From the NCBI GenBank assembly GCA_938039795.1, contig CALHWU010000126.1:1-16451 (forward strand): a DNA stretch of 16,451 bases, read 5' to 3'. Shown here in pieces: positions 8,174 to 14,685 of the stretch; positions within the stretch are counted from its first letter, which is position 1, and every line of letters begins with the position of its first letter. The DNA comes from an uncultured Muribaculaceae bacterium (GTDB lineage Bacteria > Bacteroidota > Bacteroidia > Bacteroidales > Muribaculaceae). Under the pieces are notes generated by a model. That model searched no databases, was not told where the DNA came from, and worked only from the letters and a program-made list of their open reading frames with translations. A program made the position numbers and the translations under genes.

Positions 8174-9153
8174 CAGATCGACAGGCGGCGCAGGGTGTCG
8201 AGCAGAGCCCGGTTGATCGGCTTGTCGTTCTTGATGGCCTTCGTGAAGGGCACGTAGCAGATATTGTCGTTGGTTATGCCTATCATCACGTTGCGCTGAT
8301 CCTCAAGCAGGGCGTCGATGGCCGCCGCTCCCATGCGCGAGGCAAGGATGCGGTCGTGGGCTGTCGGAGAGCCGCCTCGCTGCAGATGGCCGAGTATCGA
8401 CACGCGCACATCGTAGCCGGGATACTCGTTCTTGACGCGTTCGGCCATGCCCATGGCTCCGCCGGTGACGGGGCTTTCGGCCACGAGCACTATCGAGGAG
8501 TTCTTCGATTTGCGGAAGCCGTTCTGTATCAGTTCGGCAAGCTGGTCGACCTCGGTAGAGATCTCCGGTATGATGGCCGCCTCGGCTCCGGAGGCTATGG
8601 CGCCGTTGAGGGCGAGGAAGCCGGCGTCGCGTCCCATCACCTCGATGAAGAAGAGGCGTTCGTGTGAGGTGGCGGTGTCGCGTATCTTGTCGACGCACTC
8701 CATGATGGTGTTGAGTGCGGTGTCGTAGCCTATAGTGGTGTCGGTGCCGTAGAGGTCGTTGTCGATGGTGCCGGGGAGGCCGATGCACGGCAGGTTGAAC
8801 TCATTGGCGAAGATGCGTGCGCCGGTAAGAGAGCCGTCGCCGCCTATCACTACCAACGCGTCGATGCCGTGGCGCTTTATGTTGTCGTAAGCCAGCTGGC
8901 GGCCTTCGGGAGTGGCGAACTCCGGGCAGCGCGCCGTCTTGAGGATAGTGCCTCCCATCTGTATGATGTTGCTGACGTTCTGGGTCTTGAAATCCTGGAT
9001 CTCGTCGGAGATCAGTCCCTTGTAGCCGCGATAGATGCCTTTCACCTTGAAGCCGGCGAAGATGGCCGAACGGGTGACGGCACGGATGGCTGCGTTCATT
9101 CCGGGAGCGTCGCCTCCCGAGGTGAGGATGCCTACGCATTTGATTTCTGACAT
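8173..9153 (-). CDS. pfkA: ATP-dependent 6-phosphofructokinase
   Basis: Phosphorylates fructose 6-phosphate to fructose 1,6-bisphosphate, the committed step of glycolysis. The 326-residue length fits bacterial PfkA. Seen in order: nucleotide loop Thr-Ser-Gly-Gly-Asp-Ala-Pro-Gly-Met-Asn at 11-20, Gly-Gly-Asp-Gly-Ser at 104-108 (Gly after the Asp marks ATP use; PPi enzymes usually carry Asp there), the catalytic Thr-Ile-Asp131-Asn-Asp, Met-Gly-Arg-Asp-Ala-Gly at 173-178, and the His-Leu-Gln-Arg-Gly-Gly segment that binds substrate phosphate. The ATG at 9153 was preferred over an upstream in-frame ATG at 9246 because the protein then starts just before the first strand, as in homologues, and a promoter box lies between the two. 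It heads a probable operon with the methyltransferase gene. Confidence 0.97.
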   Translation of the reverse strand: MSEIKCVGILTSGGDAPGMNAAIRAVTRSAIFAGFKVKGIYRGYKGLISDEIQDFKTQNVSNIIQMGGTILKTARCPEFATPEGRQLAYDNIKRHGIDALVVIGGDGSLTGARIFANEFNLPCIGLPGTIDNDLYGTDTTIGYDTALNTIMECVDKIRDTATSHERLFFIEVMGRDAGFLALNGAIASGAEAAIIPEISTEVDQLAELIQNGFRKSKNSSIVLVAESPVTGGAMGMAERVKNEYPGYDVRVSILGHLQRGGSPTAHDRILASRMGAAAIDALLEDQRNVMIGITNDNICYVPFTKAIKNDKPINRALLDTLRRLSI

Positions 9154-9193
9154 AATATTTACGATTTTATGGTTTTCCAAAGAGTTTAAGTTG

Positions 9194-9201
9194 CAAATAT
9201 A
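9194..9201 (-). promoter_or_regulatory. Candidate -7 box upstream of pfkA
   Basis: TATATTTG on the minus strand matches TAnnTTTG and lies 40 nt before the pfkA ATG. No clear TTTG stands at the right distance upstream. A second match, TATTTTTG (9240-9233), is also unpaired, so the exact promoter is uncertain. Confidence 0.4.
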
Positions 9202-9357
9202 GACAAAATCCCGTTCATTCACCTGTTTTTTGCAAAAATAAATCACCCCCTCCCGTCAAATGTTACTGCAAATCTTTATCGCCTTGACCTGACCGTCGCC
9301 ATGCAATATATGCTTCACTATCGACTACCTTCATGAGGATACATAATAACGGCAAAC

Positions 9358-9404
9358 AATCAAGGCACTGCATCAAAAATCAAAATTGATGTAGTGCCTT
9401 GATT
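9358..9404 (-). terminator. Long hairpin terminator after the lyase gene
   Basis: An 18-bp stem (9358-9375 with 9387-9404, one G-U pair) with an 11-nt loop lies 49 nt after the stop codon of the beta-eliminating lyase gene. On the minus strand the stem is followed by GTTTG, a poor U tract; on the plus strand it is followed by TTATTC. The surrounding 9247-9452 contains no gene that I can support. Confidence 0.65.
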
Positions 9405-9452
9405 TTATTCGTAGGTTCCGGCAACGACCCGGATGAGCCGTTATCACGCGCC

Positions 9453-10901
9453 CTATAAGGAGTCGCCGAAGTCTTCGCGGAACTTAGCCGCGAGATCCTC
9501 CTGCCAGTGACCGATTTCCTTCATTCTGCCGAAGAAGAAGCGGAGTACAGCAGGCTCTTCTGTCCATTTCAGTCCGCCGATGATGTCGCGGTTGTCCCAT
9601 ACCCACTTCACGCGGTCCGCCACATACTTTATCTGGCTGAGGGTGAACACGCGGCGCGGCACTGCCAGACGCAGCAACTCCAGCTCAGCGTAGCGCTCTG
9701 TGCCGTCCGGCTCCCGCTGCTCGCTCACTGTACCACGCTCCATGCCGCGGATACCGCCGGCGATGTAGAGTGCGGCGCCCACTGCGGCAGCGGGATACTG
9801 GCTGTGAGGAACGCCCGGCACAATCTCGGAGCAGTTGAGGTGCGCGCCCAGACCGCCCGCAGGCTTAATCACAGGCACACCGTAGTCGTCAAGCTCCTTC
9901 ACAAGGTATGCGATGAATTCCGGACCCTGGCTGATATACTCCATATCCAGGCTCTCCAGTAGGCCGACTGCCACTGACTCGATTGAGCGCACATCCATAC
10001 CGCCATATGTAAGGAAGCCCTCGTAGAGCGGGATATACTCCATCAGACTCTTTATCAGACTCTCGTTGTGGCTGATAATGGCACCGCCGCGCGCAAATCC
10101 GAGTTTGCGGCTTGAGAAGTAGATGATGTCCATCTTGTCCGCGAGCAGGTGGTAAATCTGCTTTGTGGTCATGTACTTGCACTGCGCCTCGCGGGTCTTC
10201 ATGAAGTAAACGTTGTCCTGCAGGAGAGAAGCGTCGAGCACGCTCTTGATGCCGTAGTCGTGGCAAATGTCAGCCACAGCGAGCATATTGGCGAGTGACA
10301 GCGGCTGACCGCCGATAAGGTTGGTGCCAGCCTCGACTCTCACGAACGCAACATTCTCGGGACCTACCTCCTCGATTTTATTTTTCAGCGCCTCCAGGTC
10401 AAAATCGCCCTTGAAGGGATCATCGCTCTGCGGCAGCAGTCCCTTTTTGTGTACAAGCTCTATCACCTCGCCGCCCATACGGGTAATATGTGCCTTGGTT
10501 GTGGTGAAGTGGAAGTTCATGATTGCAATCTGACCCGGCTTCACGAACGCCTCGGCGAGAATATTTTCGCAGGCACGTCCCTGGTGTGCGGGGAGCAGAT
10601 ACTCGGTGCCGAATACCTCCTTCACAGCCGCTTTCAGGCGGTTGAAGGTCTCGGAGCCCGCGTATGCGTCGTCGGCGATATGCATAGCAGCAGTCTGCTT
10701 GTCAGACATGGCGTTCACGCCGCTGTCAGTAAGCATATCCAGATACACATCCCTGTTCTGCAGCAGGAAAGTATTATTGCCGGCTTCTTGAATCGCCTTC
10801 AGACGCTCTTCTATCGGCAGCAGGTTAAGCTTCTGGACAACACGCACTTTGTGCATCTCCAGAGGCACCTGATTTTCTGACTTATAAAATTTTACAGCCA
10901 T
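9453..10901 (-). CDS. PLP-dependent beta-eliminating lyase, tyrosine phenol-lyase/tryptophanase family, atypical cofactor pocket
   Basis: Family members split tyrosine or tryptophan into phenol or indole plus pyruvate and ammonia, using pyridoxal phosphate. The 482-residue protein aligns over the whole fold: Thr-Asp-Ser-Gly at 58-61, Ala-Tyr80-Ala-Gly-Ser, the phosphate loop His-Gln-Gly-Arg109, Gly-Gly-Gln-Pro at 197-200, cofactor Asp223, Schiff-base Lys266 and the C-terminal Arg411 and Arg-Phe-Phe at 454-456. As I recall the family, Thr133 and Arg389 (Met-Glu-Arg-Gly) match tyrosine phenol-lyase, where tryptophanase has Asp and Ile. Oddly, the Arg that contacts the PLP O3' is Leu226, the Lys before the Schiff-base Lys is Arg265, the Asp after it is Leu267, and the usual Gly-Gly-His is Gly-Gly-Leu351. 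It is monocistronic, with its own promoter and terminator. The true substrate may differ from both named reactions. Confidence 0.85.
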   Translation of the reverse strand: MAVKFYKSENQVPLEMHKVRVVQKLNLLPIEERLKAIQEAGNNTFLLQNRDVYLDMLTDSGVNAMSDKQTAAMHIADDAYAGSETFNRLKAAVKEVFGTEYLLPAHQGRACENILAEAFVKPGQIAIMNFHFTTTKAHITRMGGEVIELVHKKGLLPQSDDPFKGDFDLEALKNKIEEVGPENVAFVRVEAGTNLIGGQPLSLANMLAVADICHDYGIKSVLDASLLQDNVYFMKTREAQCKYMTTKQIYHLLADKMDIIYFSSRKLGFARGGAIISHNESLIKSLMEYIPLYEGFLTYGGMDVRSIESVAVGLLESLDMEYISQGPEFIAYLVKELDDYGVPVIKPAGGLGAHLNCSEIVPGVPHSQYPAAAVGAALYIAGGIRGMERGTVSEQREPDGTERYAELELLRLAVPRRVFTLSQIKYVADRVKWVWDNRDIIGGLKWTEEPAVLRFFFGRMKEIGHWQEDLAAKFREDFGDSL

Positions 10902-10951
10902 TGCAGTGGAATTTTCTGATTGGTAAATTTCGTGATTGTGGTAATTTACTG

Positions 10952-10983
10952 CAAATATAGCCTTTTATCTGTCAGACTCCAAC
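10952..10983 (-). promoter_or_regulatory. Promoter of the lyase gene
   Basis: On the minus strand, GTTG (10983-10980, three of four matching TTTG), a 20-bp spacer and TATATTTG (10959-10952) fit the Bacteroidetes consensus, about 50 nt before the ATG at 10901. Confidence 0.5.
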
Positions 10984-11030
10984 TTATAAGCCCACTTTAA
11001 CTTCAATTTCTTAATCAATCCCCTCCTTAA

Positions 11031-11300
11031 TCCGCAATTAAGCGGCTCAATGCATCTGATAAAATTGATAATGATGCTAAAACGGTACTCAAACTGATGG
11101 TAAAACGCCACCACGCCAAGATGCTATACTTGCTCTTCCACGGGCACATCGCTTCATTGAGACTTATCGTCAACGAGGGCAAGATGATAGACGCCAATTT
11201 CATCGTCGACCCACGACAGCGCAATACCCGGGATGAAAACAAGAAAATCAAAGAGGGACAGGGCGATTACATACAAAATCGCACGCCTGTCCGTTCCTGA
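11031..11300 (+). pseudogene. Truncated IS5-type transposase remnant
   Basis: An open frame of 89 codons, closed by a TAA directly upstream at 11028 and ending in TGA at 11300. It contains the stretch of IS5-family transposases around the first catalytic Asp: Asn-Glu-Gly-Lys-Met-Ile-Asp-Ala, then Pro-Arg-Gln-Arg-Asn-Thr-Arg-Asp-Glu-Asn followed by an Ile-Lys-Glu-Gly. An earlier Asp-Ala-Lys-Thr-Val resembles the family's upstream Pro-Asp-Ala-x-Thr segment. The second Asp and the Glu of the DDE triad, the DNA-binding N-terminus and any terminal inverted repeats are missing, so it cannot be active. It marks the left edge of the AT-rich accessory block. The first in-frame ATG is at 11097. The IS group is a family-level guess from motifs. 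Confidence 0.7.
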
Positions 11301-11304
11301 AATG

Positions 11305-11366
11305 GGTTGACTTTGTTTGGTGGTTTTACTTGGTAGGGTTGACTCTTTGCCTGAGAATGGTTGACT
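11305..11366 (+). repeat. Three spaced GGTTGACT direct repeats
   Basis: GGTTGACT occurs at 11305, 11337 and 11359 (spacing 32 and 22 bp), directly after the transposase remnant. Sets of short spaced repeats are typical of the ends of some insertion sequences, for example the IS21 family, so this may be an abandoned element end. No cognate transposase is in the window. Confidence 0.45.
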
Positions 11367-11460
11367 AACCGGCTGCCAACATCTGACCTGACGTTGACCT
11401 ACAGAAACTTGATATCAAGATTTTTCTTCTGCGTGATGTCGCATCAGAAACTGATAGCTA

Positions 11461-11516
11461 TACGTAACAAAAGGATAAGTCAATCTCTCTTACGTGACAA
11501 ATGACTATTTTACGTG
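11461..11516 (+). repeat. Three spaced TACGT(A/G) repeats
   Basis: TACGTA/G occurs at 11461, 11491 and 11511, the second and third in TTACGTG contexts. The spacing (30 and 20 bp) resembles that of the GGTTGACT set 150 bp upstream. The rest of 11301-11544 shows no gene that I can support. Confidence 0.35.
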
Positions 11517-11544
11517 GGGCGCGGGTAGAAGCGGATTTGCCCGA

Positions 11545-11709
11545 GTATAGATCGGAGAATTGACATTGGTTGCATTTTTGCCCATGTATAAACTGAAAAA
11601 TGCGCATGAACTGCGATTTTAGCAAAGTATAAACTGAAAAATTGACAAGTTTGCTTGTTTTTCGAGGTATAAATGGGTAAATCCGCAAAATGGCGGATAA
11701 GCCTGTGGG
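11545..11709. repeat. Degenerate tandem array of about 41-bp units
   Basis: Units start with GTATA at 11545, 11586, 11627 and 11667 (lengths 41, 41, 40 and 43 bp), with a weak fifth GTATA at 11710. Units 1-3 share GTATA(A/G)A, then an A-rich stretch ending in AAT at offset 10-16, a TTGC or CTGC near the middle and a T-rich stretch near offset 29. Because 41 is not a multiple of three, the minus-strand open frames across it cycle their reading frame, which argues against coding. The A and T tracts recur about every 20 bp, close to two helical turns, so the array may be curved DNA; that is inference. Confidence 0.6.
11547..11601 (+). repeat. Left copy of a 55-bp exact direct repeat
   Basis: These 55 bases are identical to 16397-16451 at the right end of the window, 4850 bp away. 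The copy spans unit 1 and the first part of unit 2 of the 41-bp array. The bases just before it differ (T at 11546, A at 16396), so the homology starts abruptly. Confidence 0.95.
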
Positions 11710-11781
11710 GTATAAGGCTGCTTGAGGTATTTCGGGCGAACTGCTCTCTTGAATGCCAATATAGCACTTCTTTCTGAAAGA

Positions 11782-11808
11782 ACAAAATATTTCTTGAGAA
11801 AATTTTGT
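11782..11808. promoter_or_regulatory. Imperfect palindrome over the -33 box of the accessory operon
   Basis: ACAAAAT-a-TTTCT (11782-11794) is complementary to AGAAA-ATTTTGT (11797-11808): 12 bp with one bulged base and a 2-nt centre. The right arm includes the TTTG of the operon promoter, so a protein bound here would block or contact RNA polymerase. AT-rich dyads arise by chance more easily than GC-rich ones. Confidence 0.4.
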
Positions 11809-11835
11809 CTGTCTGTATTATAAGTGTTAATTTTG
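11804..11835 (+). promoter_or_regulatory. Promoter of the four-gene accessory operon
   Basis: TTTG (11804-11807), exactly 20 bp, then TAATTTTG (11828-11835) is a full consensus match, identical in boxes and spacing to the thioredoxin-like gene promoter at 3720. Transcription should start near 11842, giving a leader of about 365 nt before the first gene. Confidence 0.65.
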
Positions 11836-11841
11836 CATTGA

Positions 11842-12206
11842 CCTAACACCGTGAGAGTTTCTGTTTTTAGTAGCTCGGGCGATGGAGGTTATTAAATAAT
11901 GAAAGCGTTTATCGACGCTTGATTTTTGGCTGTTTCAGAAATTTGGCAGTTTCAGAACTTCGTCAAGAATGAGGTAACGGTAGATGTCGCGGGTTTGATA
12001 AACATTCCCATTGGAGGATTATGTCTTTCGGTGTGTTCTCTTGGTGGTGTATATCAACGACATAGGCTCTACTTTACTCGTTCTACGAAGCGACCTAAGC
12101 CAGATTGCCTTGAAAAAGCAAGTCGAGTAACGATACGGATCCTACGTTTTCTCGTATAAACCAACTTAATGTCAACGAGAGGATGCCCGAGACAGCAGTG
12201 ACCCAA
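11842..12206 (+). other. Long leader of the accessory operon
   Basis: This gene-poor stretch between the predicted start of transcription and the first gene holds several small elements. Two tiny overlapping frames start at 11882 (five codons, ending in TAA) and 11899 (seven codons). A hairpin with a T run lies at 11903-11925. A 14-codon frame with adjacent Trp-Trp-Cys codons at 12021-12065 follows a GGAGG 4 nt before its ATG. A 7-bp long-range stem pairs TTACTCG (12074-12080) with CGAGTAA (12124-12130). None is convincing alone as a gene. A TTG-started frame of 77 codons at 11926-12159 has no recognisable features. Confidence 0.35.
11903..11925 (+). terminator. Small hairpin with T run in the operon leader, possible attenuator
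   Basis: AAGCGT (11903-11908) pairs with ACGCTT (11915-11920) around a 6-nt loop, followed by GATTTTT. It lies about 60 nt after the predicted transcription start, well before the first gene, so if it works it would be an early attenuator. The stem is short. Confidence 0.35.
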
Positions 12207-13850
12207 ATGAGAACAGTGAATTTATCAATGAGAATCCTTTTGGCGGTAGTTTTTCTTTCCCTTGGGGCCGTTTGCCGTGGTGAAGAGATGAGTTATGAAG
12301 ACTGCAAGGCTAAATTTGAAGAAATCAAATTGAATGTCAAGACAGGAACCTGGTCGAACATCGAATCTATTGATAAGCTTGGTAGGTTGGAAAATAAAGT
12401 CAATTCAATAGAAGATCAAACTGCCGAGACCACGAAGCTGTATAAAAATATCCTCACCCTTAAGGGCAATCTTGAAGCAACGGAAGGAATGTATGACGAG
12501 TTAGTGGAAACGACTTTGTCGTATGATAGAAAGATTTCTCATGACGACGAGACAATCAAGCGCTTCCAAAGTTATATTAAGGACGCCAATCCAAGTTTTG
12601 CCCAAAGAATCACAGGTTCGTGGGTGAGCTCGCATGTAGATATGGCTGGGGCTCCGATGTTTGCCATTCAGATTTGCCTGGACGAAGAAAATGACCGTTA
12701 TTTAGCCGCCATCGACCCAAACTGCAACTACTTTCATTCAAAGGCTCTTGAAAACGGAAATGGCTCCAAGTATCTATATTTGACGGAAGGTGTGGAATAT
12801 ACTCCAAGTAAGAAAAGAATGAAAATTACTTTCAAGGACGGTAAACTAAATAAGGGTAATTCGGAATTCGCCAAGGCCCTTTCCGACAATTTTGAGAAAA
12901 CGTCCTCCGAAACCACCTCCGGTATAGCTGTGGCCAACCGTGACAATCCCCTTAGCGGAAAGAATTTAGCGGCACAGACACTAAGCGAAAGCATCGGACG
13001 TATTGGCATCGGTATTGCCAGAGAGCTGGCGGTGACAAAAGTGAAAAGTTATATCATAAGCATGGAGATGTATGAAATAATGCCCGGAGTGATGAAGGTA
13101 AAGATGGATTACAATACTTTTATCGACCGCTCGGACGGCGATTCCTATATAGATGACTTTATAAGACGTGAGTTTTTTCTTTATAAACTAACCAGACCTG
13201 ACTATTCATATTTCATTTCCGGAATGGGAGCTATTGGCGCGATGGATCCGAACGTATCACTTTTTGACGAATCAGTATGGTCAATCTGGAATAGCATTAA
13301 TATGGAAAAATTAGGAAATTTTGTGAAATACAGATGGAAGATTTATGGCAAACCAACTCATTTCGATTTTATAGAATACAACTCAAATGAAGATTGGGTT
13401 GGAGTCAAAGAATTAATAGGAGATATTGAGGATAATCCCGATCTGGCATATTGGTATACCGTGACCCTCCCTTTCCCAAAGGATAAGGGAGCGGAGTATG
13501 CCGGGAGATTCAGGTATAAGCAAGATGTGGATTTCTTCGACAGTCCGATGTTCCTGATTAGAATTCTTGAAGCTTTTGATGACGAAGAAGAGGAAATAGC
13601 CGGAATTCGCTACAAATATCAGCAGACCTATGACAAGGCTCGGAAGGATTATCTCAAAAAGTTTAAGGCTGCTGTTGAGCCATCATACGGACATCTAAGC
13701 TATTACGATAAAGATACACCATATAACTATACCGGAGGATTTAAGGACTATAAATTCAATGGTGAAGGTGTTTTACGCACGGGGATTTACACCGGTAAAG
13801 GTGAGATTGTTAAGCAAGGGACCTTTAGAAACGATAAACTAGAAAAATAA
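12207..13850 (+). CDS. Exported protein of unknown function with C-terminal MORN-like motif
   Basis: I do not recognise the family. The 547-residue product starts with an export signal (basic N-region with Arg2 and Arg9, then Ile-Leu-Leu-Ala-Val-Val-Phe-Leu to about residue 23). ATGs at 12183, 12207 and 12228 are all in frame; 12207 gives a normal signal peptide and an A-rich upstream context. After a charged helical region (about 30-125) comes a beta-rich part opening with Ile-Thr-Gly-Ser-Trp near residue 136, somewhat like the Gly-x-Trp of lipocalin folds, though unproven. An Asp/Glu-rich stretch lies near 465. The last 40 residues look like MORN repeats: Tyr-Thr-Gly-Gly-Phe-Lys-Asp, Phe-Asn-Gly-Glu-Gly-Val-Leu and a final Gly-Thr-Phe-Arg-Asn-Asp. 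It is the first gene of the operon, 4 nt before the next. Base composition is AT-richer than the left half of the window. Confidence 0.75.
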   Translation: MRTVNLSMRILLAVVFLSLGAVCRGEEMSYEDCKAKFEEIKLNVKTGTWSNIESIDKLGRLENKVNSIEDQTAETTKLYKNILTLKGNLEATEGMYDELVETTLSYDRKISHDDETIKRFQSYIKDANPSFAQRITGSWVSSHVDMAGAPMFAIQICLDEENDRYLAAIDPNCNYFHSKALENGNGSKYLYLTEGVEYTPSKKRMKITFKDGKLNKGNSEFAKALSDNFEKTSSETTSGIAVANRDNPLSGKNLAAQTLSESIGRIGIGIARELAVTKVKSYIISMEMYEIMPGVMKVKMDYNTFIDRSDGDSYIDDFIRREFFLYKLTRPDYSYFISGMGAIGAMDPNVSLFDESVWSIWNSINMEKLGNFVKYRWKIYGKPTHFDFIEYNSNEDWVGVKELIGDIEDNPDLAYWYTVTLPFPKDKGAEYAGRFRYKQDVDFFDSPMFLIRILEAFDDEEEEIAGIRYKYQQTYDKARKDYLKKFKAAVEPSYGHLSYYDKDTPYNYTGGFKDYKFNGEGVLRTGIYTGKGEIVKQGTFRNDKLEK

Positions 13851-13854
13851 TATC

Positions 13855-14685
13855 ATGATACGGAGACGGCTATTTTATGTAATGCTTCTGATTCCATGGT
13901 TGACGTCCATGGCACAGGACAAATACGATAAGGCGTTGGAGGATTTTCTAAACATCGCCACCGAGACAGACCTTAGACTCGGAAACACCGACAAGAATAA
14001 GAATGCTGTCGAGCAGGTGCGCAACTGGAAAATTGAAATGCCCAAAGACGAAAAGCTGCGCATTGCACGCAAATCACTGCAGAAAATGCGTGAGGAGCGT
14101 TATGGTCCACGCATTGAATCTGCCGGAAATAAACGGCGCTCTGCCAATTCTCCCGTAATCGCAGCCGGACCGAAGACAAATGTAAAAAGGAAAAACGGAG
14201 CTGAGGGACAAACTCGCCATGCCCAGCAACCATCGAAATCCCGGATTGAACGTGACAACAAACATATCAATCAGGCTCTTATAGGAGCCGCGGAGATTCA
14301 TCAAGGAACAAAACTTGCTCATGAAAAAGCCAATCAGGAATTTGCCGCAAGCGATGCTATGGTTAATAACTTCAATCCTGCAAACTACCGTAAAGTAGAT
14401 AATTCGGGACGCATTGACCATCCGGATTTCACAGAGTCAAAAGGCAAACATGGGGTCGAAGGCCTTGACCCTCTTGCCGGACTTGATGACGAAGAACCGA
14501 CAACCAAGAACTATGACATTGAAGAGCTCATGACTCGTTATGGCAAAGACCCGTACCTGCTTGATTGTGATGAAATCGACTATCTCACCGATTATCTGGA
14601 GAAAAAAATTGCAGAGATGGAATTGGCGAAATCAGCGGAAAATAAGAATCAAAATACAGATGAAGATGAAGCATACGATTATTAA
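13855..14685 (+). CDS. Exported charged protein of unknown function
   Basis: No family recognised. The 276-residue product has a clear signal peptide: Ile-Arg-Arg-Arg, a hydrophobic core (Leu6 to Leu16), then Ser-Met-Ala20 before Gln21 as the likely cleavage site. The mature protein is hydrophilic and mostly helical by composition, with a basic low-complexity middle (about 90-130, rich in Lys, Arg, Asn and Ala). An acidic C-terminal third holds Asp-Glu-Ile-Asp-Tyr-Leu-Thr-Asp-Tyr-Leu near 240 and ends in a run of Asp/Glu and Tyr. No catalytic motif or Cys-based motif is visible; the few cysteines are isolated. It starts 4 nt after the MORN-like gene and its end overlaps the next gene by about 26 nt, so co-translation is likely. 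It could be a structural partner or substrate of the protease-like product downstream, which is inference. Confidence 0.75.
   Translation: MIRRRLFYVMLLIPWLTSMAQDKYDKALEDFLNIATETDLRLGNTDKNKNAVEQVRNWKIEMPKDEKLRIARKSLQKMREERYGPRIESAGNKRRSANSPVIAAGPKTNVKRKNGAEGQTRHAQQPSKSRIERDNKHINQALIGAAEIHQGTKLAHEKANQEFAASDAMVNNFNPANYRKVDNSGRIDHPDFTESKGKHGVEGLDPLAGLDDEEPTTKNYDIEELMTRYGKDPYLLDCDEIDYLTDYLEKKIAEMELAKSAENKNQNTDEDEAYDY

Noticed and set aside
9154..9246. Longer N-terminus for PfkA from the ATG at 9246
   Set aside because: The extension precedes the conserved first strand of the family, and the best -7 promoter box lies inside it.
11545..11709. CRISPR array
   Set aside because: Units are contiguous and diverge along their whole length; there is no constant repeat alternating with unique spacers, and no cas gene is present.
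11458..11849. Three overlapping minus-strand frames of 76-91 codons across the 41-bp repeats
   Set aside because: The repeat length is not a multiple of three and the translated repeats shift frame from unit to unit, so they are by-products of the tandem array; no start context or family resemblance.
11926..12159. A 77-codon frame in the operon leader
   Set aside because: It needs a TTG start, has no signal or domain features, and its composition gives no support for coding.
14540..14659. Earlier start for the third operon gene
   Set aside because: The extra 40 residues are the alternate frame of the upstream gene and would bury a normal signal peptide.
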